From NCBI GenBank assembly GCA_034401135.1, contig JAWZSP010000001.1, positions 4,774,001 to 4,838,000 of the forward strand: a DNA stretch of 64,000 nucleotides, given 5' to 3'. The notes under the pieces are model-generated. The model ran no database searches. It was not told the DNA's origin and saw nothing but the letters and a program-made list of their open reading frames with translations. Below, piece by piece: positions 21,786 through 33,868 of the stretch (its first letter is position 1; every line of letters begins with the position of its first letter). A program made the translations under genes and the position numbers. This DNA is from Volutella citrinella. Taxonomy: Eukaryota; Ascomycota; Sordariomycetes; Hypocreales; Nectriaceae.

Positions 21786-22346
21786 GATGTCTGATGAGAA
21801 TGCCCCCTCTCAGCAGAGACGGCAGGACAAGAGGCAACGCAGGAGAGTGTGACAAGGAAAGGAAATTGAGAAATCGAGTGAAGTGTTTAGCAAGCGATCA
21901 GTAGCTGTTTCCATTGTTTCCAGAGCAGAGGGAGGGCTGGTCTGCCATGTCGAGGGGGAGGGGTGGCATCCATGGGGTGGCTGTATTGTCTTGATGAGGC
22001 TCTCGGCTACAGGACATTGCGCACCTTCCACTAGTCAGTTGCCTTGGGAGCGCCTTGCCGCAGGGCGTGCAGAACTTGTACACCTCTGCAGCAACCACAC
22101 TCAGCTTCACTTCTTCCAGGCCCATGTATCAGCCCGTGGGCGCCTTGTCCGGTACTGCAGCAATGAATGCGACGGTCGGCGCGCGTGGCCCAGCCCAGCC
22201 CTTGCCGCTCTGCCTACTCGTGGCCAGGGCTGTCGGCCATTCTCACCCCAACCTGCCGCCCGCGATTTCTTCCAAGCAAGAGATGGCAAGTTGATTCCTG
22301 ATCGAAAGCAGAATCTACCTGGCGAAATACTGTGCTCTCTTTCACG
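21786..22346. promoter_or_regulatory. Shared upstream region of the Hsp70-like and coiled-coil genes
   Basis: 561 bp separate the two divergent start codons, so both promoters must lie here. No specific factor site could be assigned with confidence. Co-regulation is inferred from layout only. Confidence 0.4.
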
Positions 22347-25142
22347 ATGTCGATGCTCAAGCAATTAAATCCCTTTCGGAGTCCACGGCCGCCACCACCT
22401 CCAGAACAGCCAAAGAAGCATCCGAGCAGCGGCGGCACAAGTAGAGGACGCCGCAGCACCGTACCAGACACGACAGTTTCTCCCAGGCTCAAGCAGTTTG
22501 GCCGCGAGGATGGAAGAGGACTCCAAGAAGCCCAACTTGAGAGCGGGAAGAAGGGGAGAGAAGGTCGCTCAAACAACGCAACGAACGCGCCTCCACGCAA
22601 ATCCGCGACTGGGTCCCAAGGCACGCGATATATTCAAGAGCTGCCCGCCGAAGATCATCACTACCAGCGTGTCTATGTTACCAGTACCGGACAGACTGTT
22701 CAACTTTCCACGGGCGCTGTGCTGCCTCGCCAACCTGCAACGATGCAGCGTCCGAGGGAATCGTCTGAAGGCTACATTGAGTCCGGCAATGCGCCAGCCA
22801 AAATGGAGCCTAGGATCGAATACAGGCACGTTTTGGAAACAGCACCTCCAATCGCGTACCAGCAACTCGTGAGAATCCCTGCGGGCTCGCCAACTGACCA
22901 GCAGACTACCGCCGAGCGGTACATACCGATGGATAGACTTAGCCCAACACCCGCTCCCGGGAATGCGACTGGTGTTGGGGATGATGGCATCATCCGCCAA
23001 CCCGTTGCACTGGTGCATGAGGGAGCTGGTGGAACGGGCTGGGGCAACAAGCCATATGTGGTGGTGCAGCAGCAGCCTGACGGATGGGTGGCAGGGCCTG
23101 CAGTAGCGGAGGAGGGAACACCAGCAGCAGCGCCCCAAGATGAATTGGATCTCAACCCGAACGAGTCCACGACGCCTCAGAACGAATCCGCGGTGCCTTA
23201 TGAAGGGAGATTTTCGCTTGCCCAGGTAGATCATCAAGCCATGGCCCGCTTTGATGCGGCGCCCTGGACCAGCAACACCATCCTGATCGATCCAAGATAT
23301 CGCCTTGTCAATGGAAACGATGCAGTGCTCCTGGAAGGGAGGGATACAACGGGCCAGAGTGATGGAGCCAGGTCGAGTTCGGATTCTGAATCGGAGTACA
23401 TTGATGACTCTGAAAGTGACATGGTGCCGTCCTATCAACAACAGCAAGGCAAGATAAGTTCCTTGGACCCAGCTCGGTATGCACGCAAGCTGGTCACTCG
23501 CCGGAAAAACCCCAGCACTATTCAACACTCTGCAGACAAATGCCATAAAGAAATCGAGAAAAGAGCCAAGAAGGTGATGAATTCAATCGGGCAGGAAAAA
23601 ATTGCCGGCCTCGAATCGTGGGTGGATTCACTTTTGGTGTGGGCATCCGAGGAACCCAAAAGAAACCAGCTCAGGGATGCCGACCTAAAGCGTGCTACGG
23701 ATAAGAACGATACTGACAGAAGCGAGTTTGTCACCCTGAAGAAGAAAATCGAGAAGGAGAAGCTGGCTGCCCAGAACGAGGGCCGCACCAAGCTGGAAAA
23801 TAGCCAGCGCAAGATGGAGGAAATACAAGGCGGGCTCCTCAACCAGATTCAAAAACTTGAACAGGAAAAGTCAACTATCAATGGTCAGATGGCAGAGCTG
23901 CAAAAGAGACTGGACGCGGCACACACCACGATCAAGAACCAAGCAACAGAACACAAGACACTGTCTGACGAGCACAGACGACTGACGACTAGCTTTCACG
24001 TACTTCAATCCGACAACATTCGCCTCGGCGGGGATGTCGCCCGGCTCAGAGATGCCAAGACGCAACTCATTGAGGAACACGACACCGAAGTGCAAGACCT
24101 CAGGAAATCCCTGCTGGGCGCCCAAGAGAAGCACAAGAAAGACACGCAACAAATAACCCGGCAGTTCAACACAAAGATCCTGGCCCAGAAGCAAATCATT
24201 GCATCCCACACCAAGGAGAATTTCAGGGCTACCACCGACGACGTGTTCCAGCTGAGCTTCCAGTCGCTGGCACAAAACGTCGGGAACCTCGTGGGCTATG
24301 TTCGGCGGCCGGACATGGACTCGCCTGAGTTTGAGACAGAGCTGCAGTTGCTTGGTGCCGCCATGTTCGCTTCCCAGCCCATCAGCTCGGGTGGCGAGGG
24401 CGGCGGCGGCGGACGGTCGTGGCCTCGCCTCTGCCGGAGCATCTGCTGGCAGATTCTGGCACGGGGATTCTTTGAGAGCCAGCCTGGATTCGGGGTGCTG
24501 GGCGTCGACGGCGAGGGCTACGAGATGCTCCAGGGCCTGAGAGAGCTGTTCACACAAGAGACGCCAGAGGGTAAGTGCGGAATTGCATCCTATCACGGCC
24601 TGCAAGCAACATTCTAGCTAACCATGGCCCTTGGTCCTTCTATAGAAGCCGAAGCAGGCGAAGAAGGGTCCTCGCTAAACAACAAAGACTCCAACGCCTT
24701 CAGGGCATCACTGTTTGAGGCTCTGCTGAGCCAGGTCAAGAACCCCAGCGCCCCAGGCGGAGCAAAACTGGCCGCCCTCTTCCACCAGAACGTGGACAGG
24801 GTCGCCGGGGAGCTGATGGATGCGCTGCAGCGCATATCGGGCGACCGGCTGGACCCCAAGGGCCGCGCGCAGATCAAGGCCACCACGCGGGCGCTGGGGG
24901 TCCTGGCCCTGGAGATGGGCACGCAGAGGGCGCATATCCTGCTTGACCTGGCGCCGCCCGGGGTCCGTCTCCCGTGCGGCCCAAACGAGCGGTTCCAGGA
25001 CGAGGGCGGCGAGGGAGAGGCACGCCGCATGGTGACGGTCAGGGTGACGACGCAGCCCTGCCTGTGGAAACTCGGTGATGGGCGAGACGACACGGCGTCT
25101 CAGAACGTGCTATCTGTGGGCCAGGTTGTATCCAGGGTCTAG
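22347..25142 (+). CDS. Large coiled-coil protein, unknown function
   Basis: 906 aa in two exons, 22347-24570 and 24646-25142, joined in phase by GTAAGT...TATAG (branch GCTAAC). The order is a basic Pro-rich N-terminus (residues 1-60), a long disordered part, an acidic Ser/Asp-rich segment near 340-355, a coiled coil of about 200 residues (roughly 410-620, rich in Lys/Glu/Gln with heptad Leu), and a compact helical C-terminal domain of about 270 residues. No enzymatic motif is visible. The C-terminal domain recalls uncharacterised proteins common in filamentous ascomycetes, but I cannot name one. The Met used is the first in-frame ATG, two codons before a second. It faces the HSPA12-like gene. 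Confidence 0.8.
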
Positions 25143-25949
25143 AGCCTGCCCCGAGTGCAAGGTGGTGTAGATGTGCCGGTTCTTGTGGTGTTGCTGTAGT
25201 AGTGACTAGGGGTAGAGTGCTACATGCTCCTCTGTCGGCGTCTTTCCACTTTCAAACTATTCGTCCACAAGGGAGACTTGCGCCAGGTGAAGTGTAACAT
25301 GCAGTCGATCACTTGAGCCATCATATAGCACTCATGCAGCACTGCTCGACCAGGCTACCTATGAGGATTGAGCATGCAGCGCCAGTGGCACTGGATATCT
25401 GCCGTGCACCCGACTTTGTAATTGTGGTACTCTAGTTTGCTGCAGGCGTTCAATGGCGCCGTCCCAGCTCCTCCAGCCCAATTTACAAACCTGCCGCTTA
25501 TCAGTCGACTCCAGGGCCTGTCGTCCTTGACCTAGGTCGCCTTGTTGCCTTGCCGCCGTGGCGTTGGGCTTCTCTGCGGGGAGGCTGTCAGCCACACGGT
25601 CAGCCTGCGGCCGAGCGCAGCAACCCTTGATGCTCTAGTCTTGGAGGTACTCGCAAGTACCCCATAGGATACATCCATGGACAACAAGATACATTGTGAG
25701 GCTCTGTTGCGTCTCGGGTGTAGGGCTGCCGCCGAGGCGTCTTTCTCGGCCCTTGGGGAGCGGGAATTGTTTGAGCTTGGAAGATGGGGACGCCGACTCT
25801 GACATTGCTCAAAAACCTAGCAGCAGCGTATAGGCGAGCTTCATTGACGATACTCGGCAGCTCTTTTCCTGGAAGCAGAACCGGTCTTAGAGGGGACCAG
25901 CCAGCTGCCCAACCTGGATCGCCAACAGTTAGCCTGGAAGCAGGACGAG
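25143..25949. other. Intergenic, upstream of the multi-pass membrane gene
   Basis: 807 bp. An ATG at 25784 opens a frame overlapping the next gene, but I found no splice that joins it in phase. It could be an upstream ORF. Confidence 0.4.
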
Positions 25950-27472
25950 ATGAAGCGGGTCAAACTGGTAAACCTGGTTACAGGCCCATTGCCGGCGGGC
26001 GACATGAGAGATGCCGTCATCGTCACGATATGGTTCTTCTTCTTCATAGTCCTCCGCCTCATACTTGGCAATATGCTGAAGAAGGGGACGTGGCCACAGT
26101 TTCGTAGGATCTACAAGGGAATCGCTTTCCTCCAAGTGTGAGTTGGGCCCAGGCATACTCGAAAGCATTGCTTGATGATCATTCTTCTGACCACCTCGAA
26201 CCTCTTCTAGATGGTATCTCTTCCTCGTCATCGATCGGTGGCTCCACTACGACGCCGTCCAGGTCCGCGCCGGCTACATCCTCGTGGGCCCAGCCTTCGA
26301 GCCCTTCAGGATCCTCTCGACGGGCCTCTTCCTGACAGGCATGTTCAAAATTGCGTGGAAGGCGGATAGCAAACGGCACCTGGGCTGGTGGGTGACCAGG
26401 AAGGTCTTTACCGTCCTCATCATCATCGTCTCCCTGTTCTATCTCATGCTCTACCTGGCCCTGGCTGTCTGCTGGCTCGAGTTCACCAGCCTCAACGCCA
26501 TTGCCGACATCGCAGATAGGCGGATCCAGTTCGAGATTGCCACCATGGGGCTGTTCATGGGCTATGCGCTTCTGGTGCTGATAGCGTCGGCCATGACCTT
26601 GTTCATTCGGGCGACGAGGATCGAAGGCATCGCAGCCAAGGTGAGTGCCATTGTTAACTTCGGTGTCGTCTGCCCGCGGGCCATCCTGATCTAACTCTTC
26701 TTCTTCTTCTAAACAGGACCGTATCGTTGCAGTCGTCGCGGCCTTCATTCTCTTTGTGAGAAGCCTTTTGGACTTCATCGTCGTTCTCGTAATATATGGC
26801 CCCAACGGAACAAGATTGTCAACCCGATTGTCTTACGACATTGCACATGGAACGCTCACAACATGCGCGCTCATTGCGCTGCTCGTGCTCGCCTCCCAAG
26901 TCGCATCCCACGACGAGTCAACAAGCGAAGACGTGTACAAGGTCCAGGCCAGCATCCGCCGCGCCGTGGCAGACAAGCTGGAGCTCGAGTCGAGCGGCGG
27001 CGTGGCTCCATCCCCGCCGTTCCCAAACATTGTAGCCTTTGTCGAGTCCGCCGTCAAGGAGGCCCAGCCCGACCCAGGCCTCTTTGGCCAGTCGCGCATG
27101 CCCACTGAAAAGAACCGCGAGGTCGCTCTGGCGTACCTGGATCAGCTGCGGAGGGAGGAAGGGAAACGGGAGCCCAGAGGGGGCGAGGACCACGCCTCGA
27201 GGGCCGGCACCGCCTTTTCAAGCATCATGGGCCGTCTGACTGGACAGCCCTCGCGCGTCTCCCAGTTCTCGGAATCCAGGGCCCCGGGAAATGGGATATC
27301 TCCACAGACATCGCGATACTTTACGCCTCCGGCCCCAACTAGACCGGACGCTCCATTTCCCGGTGGGAGCCAACGCTCGCACCAGTGGCCTGGATCCCAG
27401 CCGTCGATATTCCAGCCCCAATTCGATCCCGTTGAGTCAATCCAAATGAGACCTTTCAGCCCACAACGATGA
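25950..27472 (+). CDS. Multi-pass membrane protein, unknown function
   Basis: 457 aa in three exons, 25950-26137, 26211-26640, 26717-27472, joined by GTGAGT donors in both introns. About seven hydrophobic helices fall in the first 290 residues, including VTIWFFFFIVLRLILG, VFTVLIIIVSLFYLMLYLAL, GLFMGYALLVLIASAM and LTTCALIALLVLAS. A cytoplasmic-looking, Pro/Ser/Arg-rich tail of about 170 residues follows. The layout resembles fungal seven-helix receptor-like proteins, but no diagnostic motif allows naming a class. The start is the first ATG of an open frame that continues upstream without an ATG to about 25842, so an undetected 5' exon is possible. AATAAA-like signals follow the stop at 27498 and 27515. 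Confidence 0.72.
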
Positions 27473-27675
27473 GGTTTACACACAGGAAAGGGGGTGGAAT
27501 AAATAGGAAACTAGAATAAATTGTACAGGAATTGCTGCGATTGAGCCTACTGCATGTGTCTCGACTGTGTTGAATGTACCACAGGGAGATGTGTGACTGG
27601 AGAAGCCGAGGATGCCCTGCGGAATTGACGAACAATGCATTTCACAATGCTGGATTTGTCAAAGACCGAAGGGAA
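27473..27675. other. 3' flank of the membrane-protein gene
   Basis: A short AT-rich spacer with AATAAA-like motifs. No gene is seen. Confidence 0.5.
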
Positions 27676-28509
27676 TAGGACCTTGACGTTGCAATCCTGA
27701 GGTCGTATCATGGCAGAACATGGCCGACTAGGACCCATCGCCATCTTTCGACCGTCATGCTCCCTACATTCAACATCTCCCAGGAGGAAACATACCCAAT
27801 CTCCATCACTTTCGTCATCGTCTGAAGAGGACATGGCATCGCTGTCCTAATCGCAACCATCGTCATCTTCAACCTCGTTGGATGCGAGGCTGGATTCATC
27901 AACATCTTCCAGCATACTGACATCGTCAATGAGATCATCAAATCCGTCATCGTCATGGTGGCCAGGGTTTCACTCCTGGCCACATGAGCTGCTGGATCTG
28001 CCGCATGGGATAAGGAAGTTGAATGCTCGAACATAATATGCAGAGCAAAGTGTCTCTCGTCTCTCGTCTCTGTTGGTGACAAAAATACTGGCGAGAAGGG
28101 GAAGCTGCAAGCCACCGATGCCAGTATCTACTGGGAGAACAGTGTCAGCCCTGATCCTCTGATCCGATTCGGCACCGACATGTATACTAGCAAGTGGATG
28201 CCGTCCACAACTCGAGTGCAAGCCCGATATAACAGGGTCTAACTCATCCGGGCAAAGACCCTGATCCAGAACACCGTTCTTGAAGCTTGTAACCGCGGCG
28301 GAGTCTCCGAGAACGACCAAGATGGCTACGCCGTGGTCCAAGATGCTCCTGGCAACGACGCTATCAACAATATATCGGGGGGCACACGATGGAGCGTCCG
28401 GTATAAGATGACCCTGTTGAGATCCGGAAGGTTAAGACAGCGGTTGTCAGAGAAGCAGGTGCCACTTGATGTTGTTATAGGTCAATCGCACGCGGATGCT
28501 CCCCGTTGA
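27676..28509 (+). pseudogene. Coding remnant with three in-frame stops, family unknown
   Basis: One plus-strand frame reads protein-like for about 275 codons but is cut by TGA at 27823, TGA at 27985 and TAA at 28240. Between the stops the composition is convincingly coding, for example INIFQHTDIVNEIIKSVIV, LQATDASIYWENS and SENDQDGYAVVQDAPGND. I do not recognise the family. TGA can arise from CGA and TAA from CAA by C-to-T changes, as repeat-induced point mutation or ordinary decay would produce, but the surrounding DNA is not AT-shifted. No intron removes the stops: I saw no fitting donor/acceptor pairs around them. Confidence 0.45.
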
Positions 28510-31089
28510 GTCCAAGGAGGTTGACAGGGACCCCACAAGATGCTCGTGTGCTCTAGCCGGGGGAATCGGCGGAGTTCACTGCCCGGAGATGTACTCTGCA
28601 AGGGAAATGCATTGGTAGGGTTCTTTCATAAGTGTTAATGACCAAGGACAATTAAGACAACAGTCGGCAAGCTGAGGTGGCCAAGGCGGGGAAGTCATAG
28701 GCAGAAAGAGAATTGAGCCTGGCATGCAACAGCCAAGGTCTCAAAACCCATCACTACAGCGACGTGATATTACTTTTATTGTAAAGGCAATGACGAAAAG
28801 CTAGCGCTCTCTGGCCATTCTGAATGGCTCTGACGCATCATTGGAGTTCACTATCGGCTGGGGTGGGAGCATACACATCCTGGACCAGGAACGGGCAAAT
28901 GGCAAACACGGGCCGCATCTGTGGCGTCGTATAGGGTTCCCGGCGAGTGCAGCAACCACAGCACAAGTCTCGTGCCGGTCGATCTGACAGCTCGTGCCAC
29001 AGGGTCACCCATGAAGAAATGACCCGGCGGGAACGCGGGAACTGCTCTGGCGGGCATCCCTGGTGAACGCGGGGATGGAGAAGCAACGGGTCCAGCCCGT
29101 TGTCAAGCTGGTTGGGCTCACGAAGCATTGGGCACGGATCGATAAAGAAGACTCCTCCACACATGCGGTGCTTGGAGGGGTCTCCACGGGTCAGATCAGC
29201 TGCGGTTCGTGACGACCTACCCAAGCCAGCTCGGCCCGCATGGGGAGCGGCAGTGCTGGGACCCCGCGGCGCATGCCTTGCCATGTTGGCGCCATTCGGA
29301 GCTGACTTGTTGGGCTGCGATTCGTCCGGGCTCGCAGGATGCGTTGGAGGGGTGGAGAGTCGATAGGCAGACGGGCAGACGGATAGGCTGATGAGAGTGG
29401 TAGACGGCCGACTTGTCAAGCTTGCACGAGACAGTCCACTGGGGATCCGGCGGCTGATTTGCAATTGATCCGCTGGCCACAGGCATCCACCGCGATTGTG
29501 CTACCGTGATGGTTCTTCCCCGCGTCTGCTCACACCTGGTCTGCCTTCAAAGTTCAAGCCGCCGTGCAATGTGGCAGTGAGGGGGGAAATGTATGATCAT
29601 ATAAGGTCGAATCTGACAAGCCCTCTGGAAGTCTGACCACATTGCAAAGGTGGCAGCGATAATTATCCGTAGGTGGTGCTCTGATATGCACCAAGATGCT
29701 GAGGGGGATGGATGGGTTGGCCTCAGTGGCACGAGTCCTACTAGCTGCCTTCTGGAAGACCCCGATCGCCCCCCCTCCACTGCCCTCCTCCCGGATCGAC
29801 CTGAGTCAAGCAGAGTTTCCCAGACCGGGAGCGGTCACCCCAGACACGGCCACGGACGCGTGCCTTCGTCTCCCAGACGGGACGCGCCTCAACTTGTCCC
29901 TCACCGGCAAGCCCGCAGTGTGGAGGTACCAGGCGCTCCGTCTAATTAATAATAACGTGTCCATTTCCATTTCCGCTTGGGAGGGAAAAAAAGGGGGTAC
30001 GTACTGATCGGCCCTCGCCAACAAGGGGAGCGAGAAAAAAAAAAAGATAGCCCCGAGAATGCAACCAGAGAGCCCACTGGTGAGCTCCTGTGACCTGGGC
30101 CAGCTCCAGACACTGCGAACCTTGGGACGTGTTCCCAAGGGGTAGTAATCTTGCCAAGCGCTAAGAGGATACCCACTCCATCACCGGATTGCCAGTTTGT
30201 GACTGGGTATTCATATATCTCGCAGGGAACCCACCCACACCTCAAGCTGCCGCGCTAGCCTGCGTCAAGCTAGTCCGGGCTGGAAAGAAGGGCCCATCCC
30301 GCCGACGAGACAAGTGAGGGTACCCTGGGCACCATTGGCAGTTTGGCGGCTTAGGCCCTTCGTGAGTTGCCCCCCCAGTGCACGCCCCCCCCAAAGGCCC
30401 CGTCTGCCGCAATATAGCCCACTGGCAGCACCCGCCCATCAGCGTCGCCCGCTAAAATCCTCGACGCTATCCCAGCTCCTAATTTGCGCGACCCGATCCC
30501 GTCTCAGCTGCCGCCGCTGCTGCTGTTGCTCTTCTGCGCCCATCGCGATCCTCTGTGCCCGCGGTCCATCTCTTCTCACTTTTCCCCTTCCTAGCCGCCA
30601 GCTCTTGTTCTCCCCACCCCCCATTCTGATCCAGACACGGCAGCTTGATTTCCCTCCTCTTCACTTTGTTGGCTGCACAGACGACGCGCGCTCCCTGCAT
30701 CGTCCTCGTCGCTGCCCATCCAGACGAATTGGTCTGCTCTGCTTCGAACACGGTACGTCGGACACCCACCCATCCACACCATCCACCCATCCGCGATCGC
30801 TCGGCTGGCCTCCGTCTCGCCTGCGTCCCGGCTCACCGCGAGACCAAAAGACGACGCCCGAGCCGAACTGGGATAACACCTGGGCACGAGGCAAACCAAC
30901 TCATCGCATTCTTTGCTAACGCGCGCGCTCTCTTTGCAGGCTTGCTCGACCACAGCATCTCTGCTCTCCACGCGCGCCGGACGATCGCTCTACCGTCGAC
31001 CGTCGCGCTCCGAACACCCCGTCGAGCCTTTTTCACTACTGGTTCCGCCGCGAATCGACCTTCTCTCACGTCGCGACGATCTGGACAAG
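28510..31089. other. Intergenic, no gene seen
   Basis: 2.6 kb upstream of bqt4. ORFs such as 28838-29464 minus are overlapping open frames without protein character. From 30370 to 31080 the plus strand is C/T-rich, typical of a long fungal 5' leader, and may include a 5' UTR intron (donor GTACGT at 30751, acceptor GCAG near 30940). That is a guess. Confidence 0.4.
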
Positions 31090-32569
31090 ATGGCCCCCAA
31101 GATGGAGCGCAAGCTGCCTAGCAAGCACAACCCTCTCATGATTGATGGTGTACCCGATTGTATTTAGCCTCTGCCCTGGCCGCCCTGCGCGAGTTTCGCG
31201 ACTTGCTCATGCTCACCAATTCTCGCAGATAACGACCTTGTCATGCGCCGTCGCCTCGGCCAGACAAAGCTGACTCCTAAGATGGTCGGCACAGGCGATG
31301 CCGAACAGGCCACGCTAGGCGTCTTCGACTACGCCCACCTGCGAGCTCCCCTTCCCAAGGGCATCGTGTCGGGCATCTTCAAGTCGAGCCCTAACAGCTA
31401 CTTCCTGATGCGCCGAAGCTACGATGGCTACGTCTCGGCCACTGGCATGTTCAAGGCCACGTTCCCCTACGCCGAGACTTCGGACGAGGAGGCCGAGCGC
31501 AAGTACATCAAGGCTCTTGCAACCACCAGCCCCGAAGAGACTGCCGGCAACATCTGGATCCCCGCAGACCAGGCCCTCGCCCTGGCCGAGGAGTACCAGA
31601 TCACGCCATGGATCCGCGCCCTTCTCGATCCTGCGCAAATCTCAGTTACCAACGCTCCCGACTCCCCGCCAAAGAACATCACCGCGCCCCCCAAGTTTGA
31701 GTTCGGAAAGTCTCAGCCCTCTCTGGCGCCTCCAACCCCGTCGGCCATCCCTCGCCGATCTCGCCGATCCGCCAGCCCGACCAAGAGCACGAAACGGTCC
31801 ACTGCGTCGCCCCGAAAGCGCAGCACTCGCGCCAAGGTGGAGGCTGTCGAGACCATCGTCGAGAAGCCGGATCTGACCAACGGCGAGGCTCACGAGACCA
31901 AGCAGAGCGACATTGTCATGAAGTCAACCGAGTTCGAGCCCCAGATTGTCCTGGAGCCTCGAGAGGAGGACCCCAAGGTCAAGATCCACGTCGAGGAGGA
32001 GGTCTCCAAGAGTGCCGACGGCGTCGAGACCAAGCACACCGTCACCGAGCTCGAGGTTCCTCTTCCCACGGCCGGCCAACCCCCTACAGCAGAGGAGATT
32101 GCCCAGATGATGGAGACTGCCAAGGAGATGGTCCAGAAGAGCAAGGAGGAGGACCTGGCCGCCAAGGCCGAGACCGAGACCGAGGCCAACGTGGAAGAAC
32201 CTGAGACCAAGGAGGAGGATACCCCTGCCCCTGCCTCCGCAAAGAAGAGCAAGCGCAAGGCTGCCGACATCTCTGTGGGAGACGACAAGAAGAAGGAGGG
32301 CGAGGAGTCCAAGGCGGGTGAGCCCAAGGAAGAGGAGGAGGAGCAGCAGCCCCGAGCCAAGAAGGTTAAGACTGAGGCCGAGCTACGGAAGGAAAAGGTC
32401 AAGAACCGAGCACTCCTAGGACTGGGTGCCACTGTTGCAGTTGGGTAAGTCGATTTTCCCCTCCAAGGTCTCCACGAGAGAGAGAGAGAGAGAGAGGGAG
32501 ACAAGTGAATGACAACATGCTAACGTGAAACACAGCGCCATTGTTCCCTGGCTCATGAACTTTATCTAA
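31090..32569 (+). CDS. bqt4: Bqt4-like inner nuclear membrane protein
   Basis: In fission yeast, Bqt4 is a tail-anchored protein that tethers telomeres to the nuclear envelope and supports meiotic bouquet formation. Here it has 435 aa in three exons: 31090-31147, 31229-32444, 32536-32569. Residues about 30-165 form the APSES/KilA-N-like domain, including [20 protein letters not shown] and [16 protein letters not shown] basic Ser/Pro stretch ([19 protein letters not shown]) and a long acidic Glu/Lys region follow. The C-terminus [22 protein letters not shown], completed by the tiny last exon, is a single tail-anchor helix with almost no residues behind it, as in Bqt4. The exon 1 donor is GTGTAC, chosen because it alone keeps the frame. 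Confidence 0.9.
32476..32496. repeat. (GA)n microsatellite in bqt4 intron 2
   Basis: About ten GA units lie inside the 91-bp last intron, between the GTAAGT donor and the acceptor. Confidence 0.9.
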
Positions 32570-33868
32570 AAGAAAAGACGACTGGCTGGCTACGGCCGCG
32601 GAGGATACGCTCAGGATTCCCCAGTACGACAGGCTGAGATGGATGGACGGTTGGATGGCGCGGATTTTGTTTTTCATGCTGCAATTTTCTGTTAATGTCG
32701 TTTTGGAACCACTTCACACTCGCTCAGCGGCGGGCCTGCGATGGGGGAAGGATCGCAGGCTTTGTTCGGGCGCTTCTACTGCATACTACGTCGATACTAC
32801 TACTACCCTCCCTCCCGCGATAAACATTACATCACATCACACAGATCCTTCTTTCACTGACCCCCCCTCCCCCCCTTTTGACGACACCACCACTTCTCAC
32901 TTCCCCTTCCATTTTTCTTTCTTTTATCCCCAATTATCGGCCATTGCACATACCCCTTTGCCCTTTTTTTTATTACTCGCACAGCCTGGATAGGCTGACG
33001 AGGCTTGCTTTTGAATTCTCTTGTGTAAAAGACTGCAGAGAAGCTGCGCGGCGGAGGTGACACGAGGCAGGCAATGGAGACTGAGGCGAATCAGCATTGG
33101 TGGGGGGCTAGGCGCTCAATAATGAATCTCAACCAATTTTTAAAGACTAAGAGAAGACGAGACATGAGTGATTGCAGTTGAGTGCTTCATTCATCAGGCC
33201 AGAGGATTGCCTGAATGGTAGGATTTCCTTGTCCGTCTGTAGGTGGAACATCTGATTGGCTGGAGCCCATCCAGGTCCCCCCAGGGTGGTGGCTCTAGCT
33301 TCTGGCGGGATGAACACCTGCCCAGGCGGGCTGCTATAGGGGCTATAACGTTACTCAGCTTATAGCACTAGAGAGGCCCAATCCCTGCTGGGCAGCACGA
33401 GGCACAGGGCCTGGTTCCCCGCAGGCTTCCCCGCGGCGGGCGGGACACGAGGCGCCGTGTGGCACTGGGGGAGGGGGGGCACTATTACCGCCGGGCAGTC
33501 TCAAATGCAGCCCGAACCGCCGCATTGAGGGCAGTGACAGGCAGCCCGTCGAATAAACTCCCGCGGCACCGGATCTGGCTACGAGCGGCAATGGCCGGCT
33601 GTCTCGGTGTCTCGGGTAACAACAACCCATTGCCATGCCAATCCCACCCCACACGTTCCTTGAGGCGACGACATTCCCATTGCTCCTCATCTGTCTATTT
33701 GATCCTGGACTTGGACATTTGGCCGGGATACGTGGGCGTGTAGACTAAGGCCTCTCTTTTCTCGTGTACAACGGCGTGCCTCAAATACAGTGCAACCCGT
33801 CTGTCTTGCGCTGCGACATCCGTCTACACCTACCAGCCAGCGCATCCTACATCGCAGCAGCTTCAATC
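32570..33868. other. Intergenic, no gene seen
   Basis: 1.3 kb between bqt4 and the dehydrogenase gene. A C/T-rich stretch covers 32800-32970. No coding frame is supported. Confidence 0.5.

Noticed and set aside
22569..23546. 325-codon minus-strand frame
   Set aside because: Antisense to the coiled-coil gene; no domain, and Arg/Cys-rich composition typical of antisense frames.
28838..29464. 208-codon minus-strand frame
   Set aside because: Several frames overlap here on both strands, none with protein character or splice signals.
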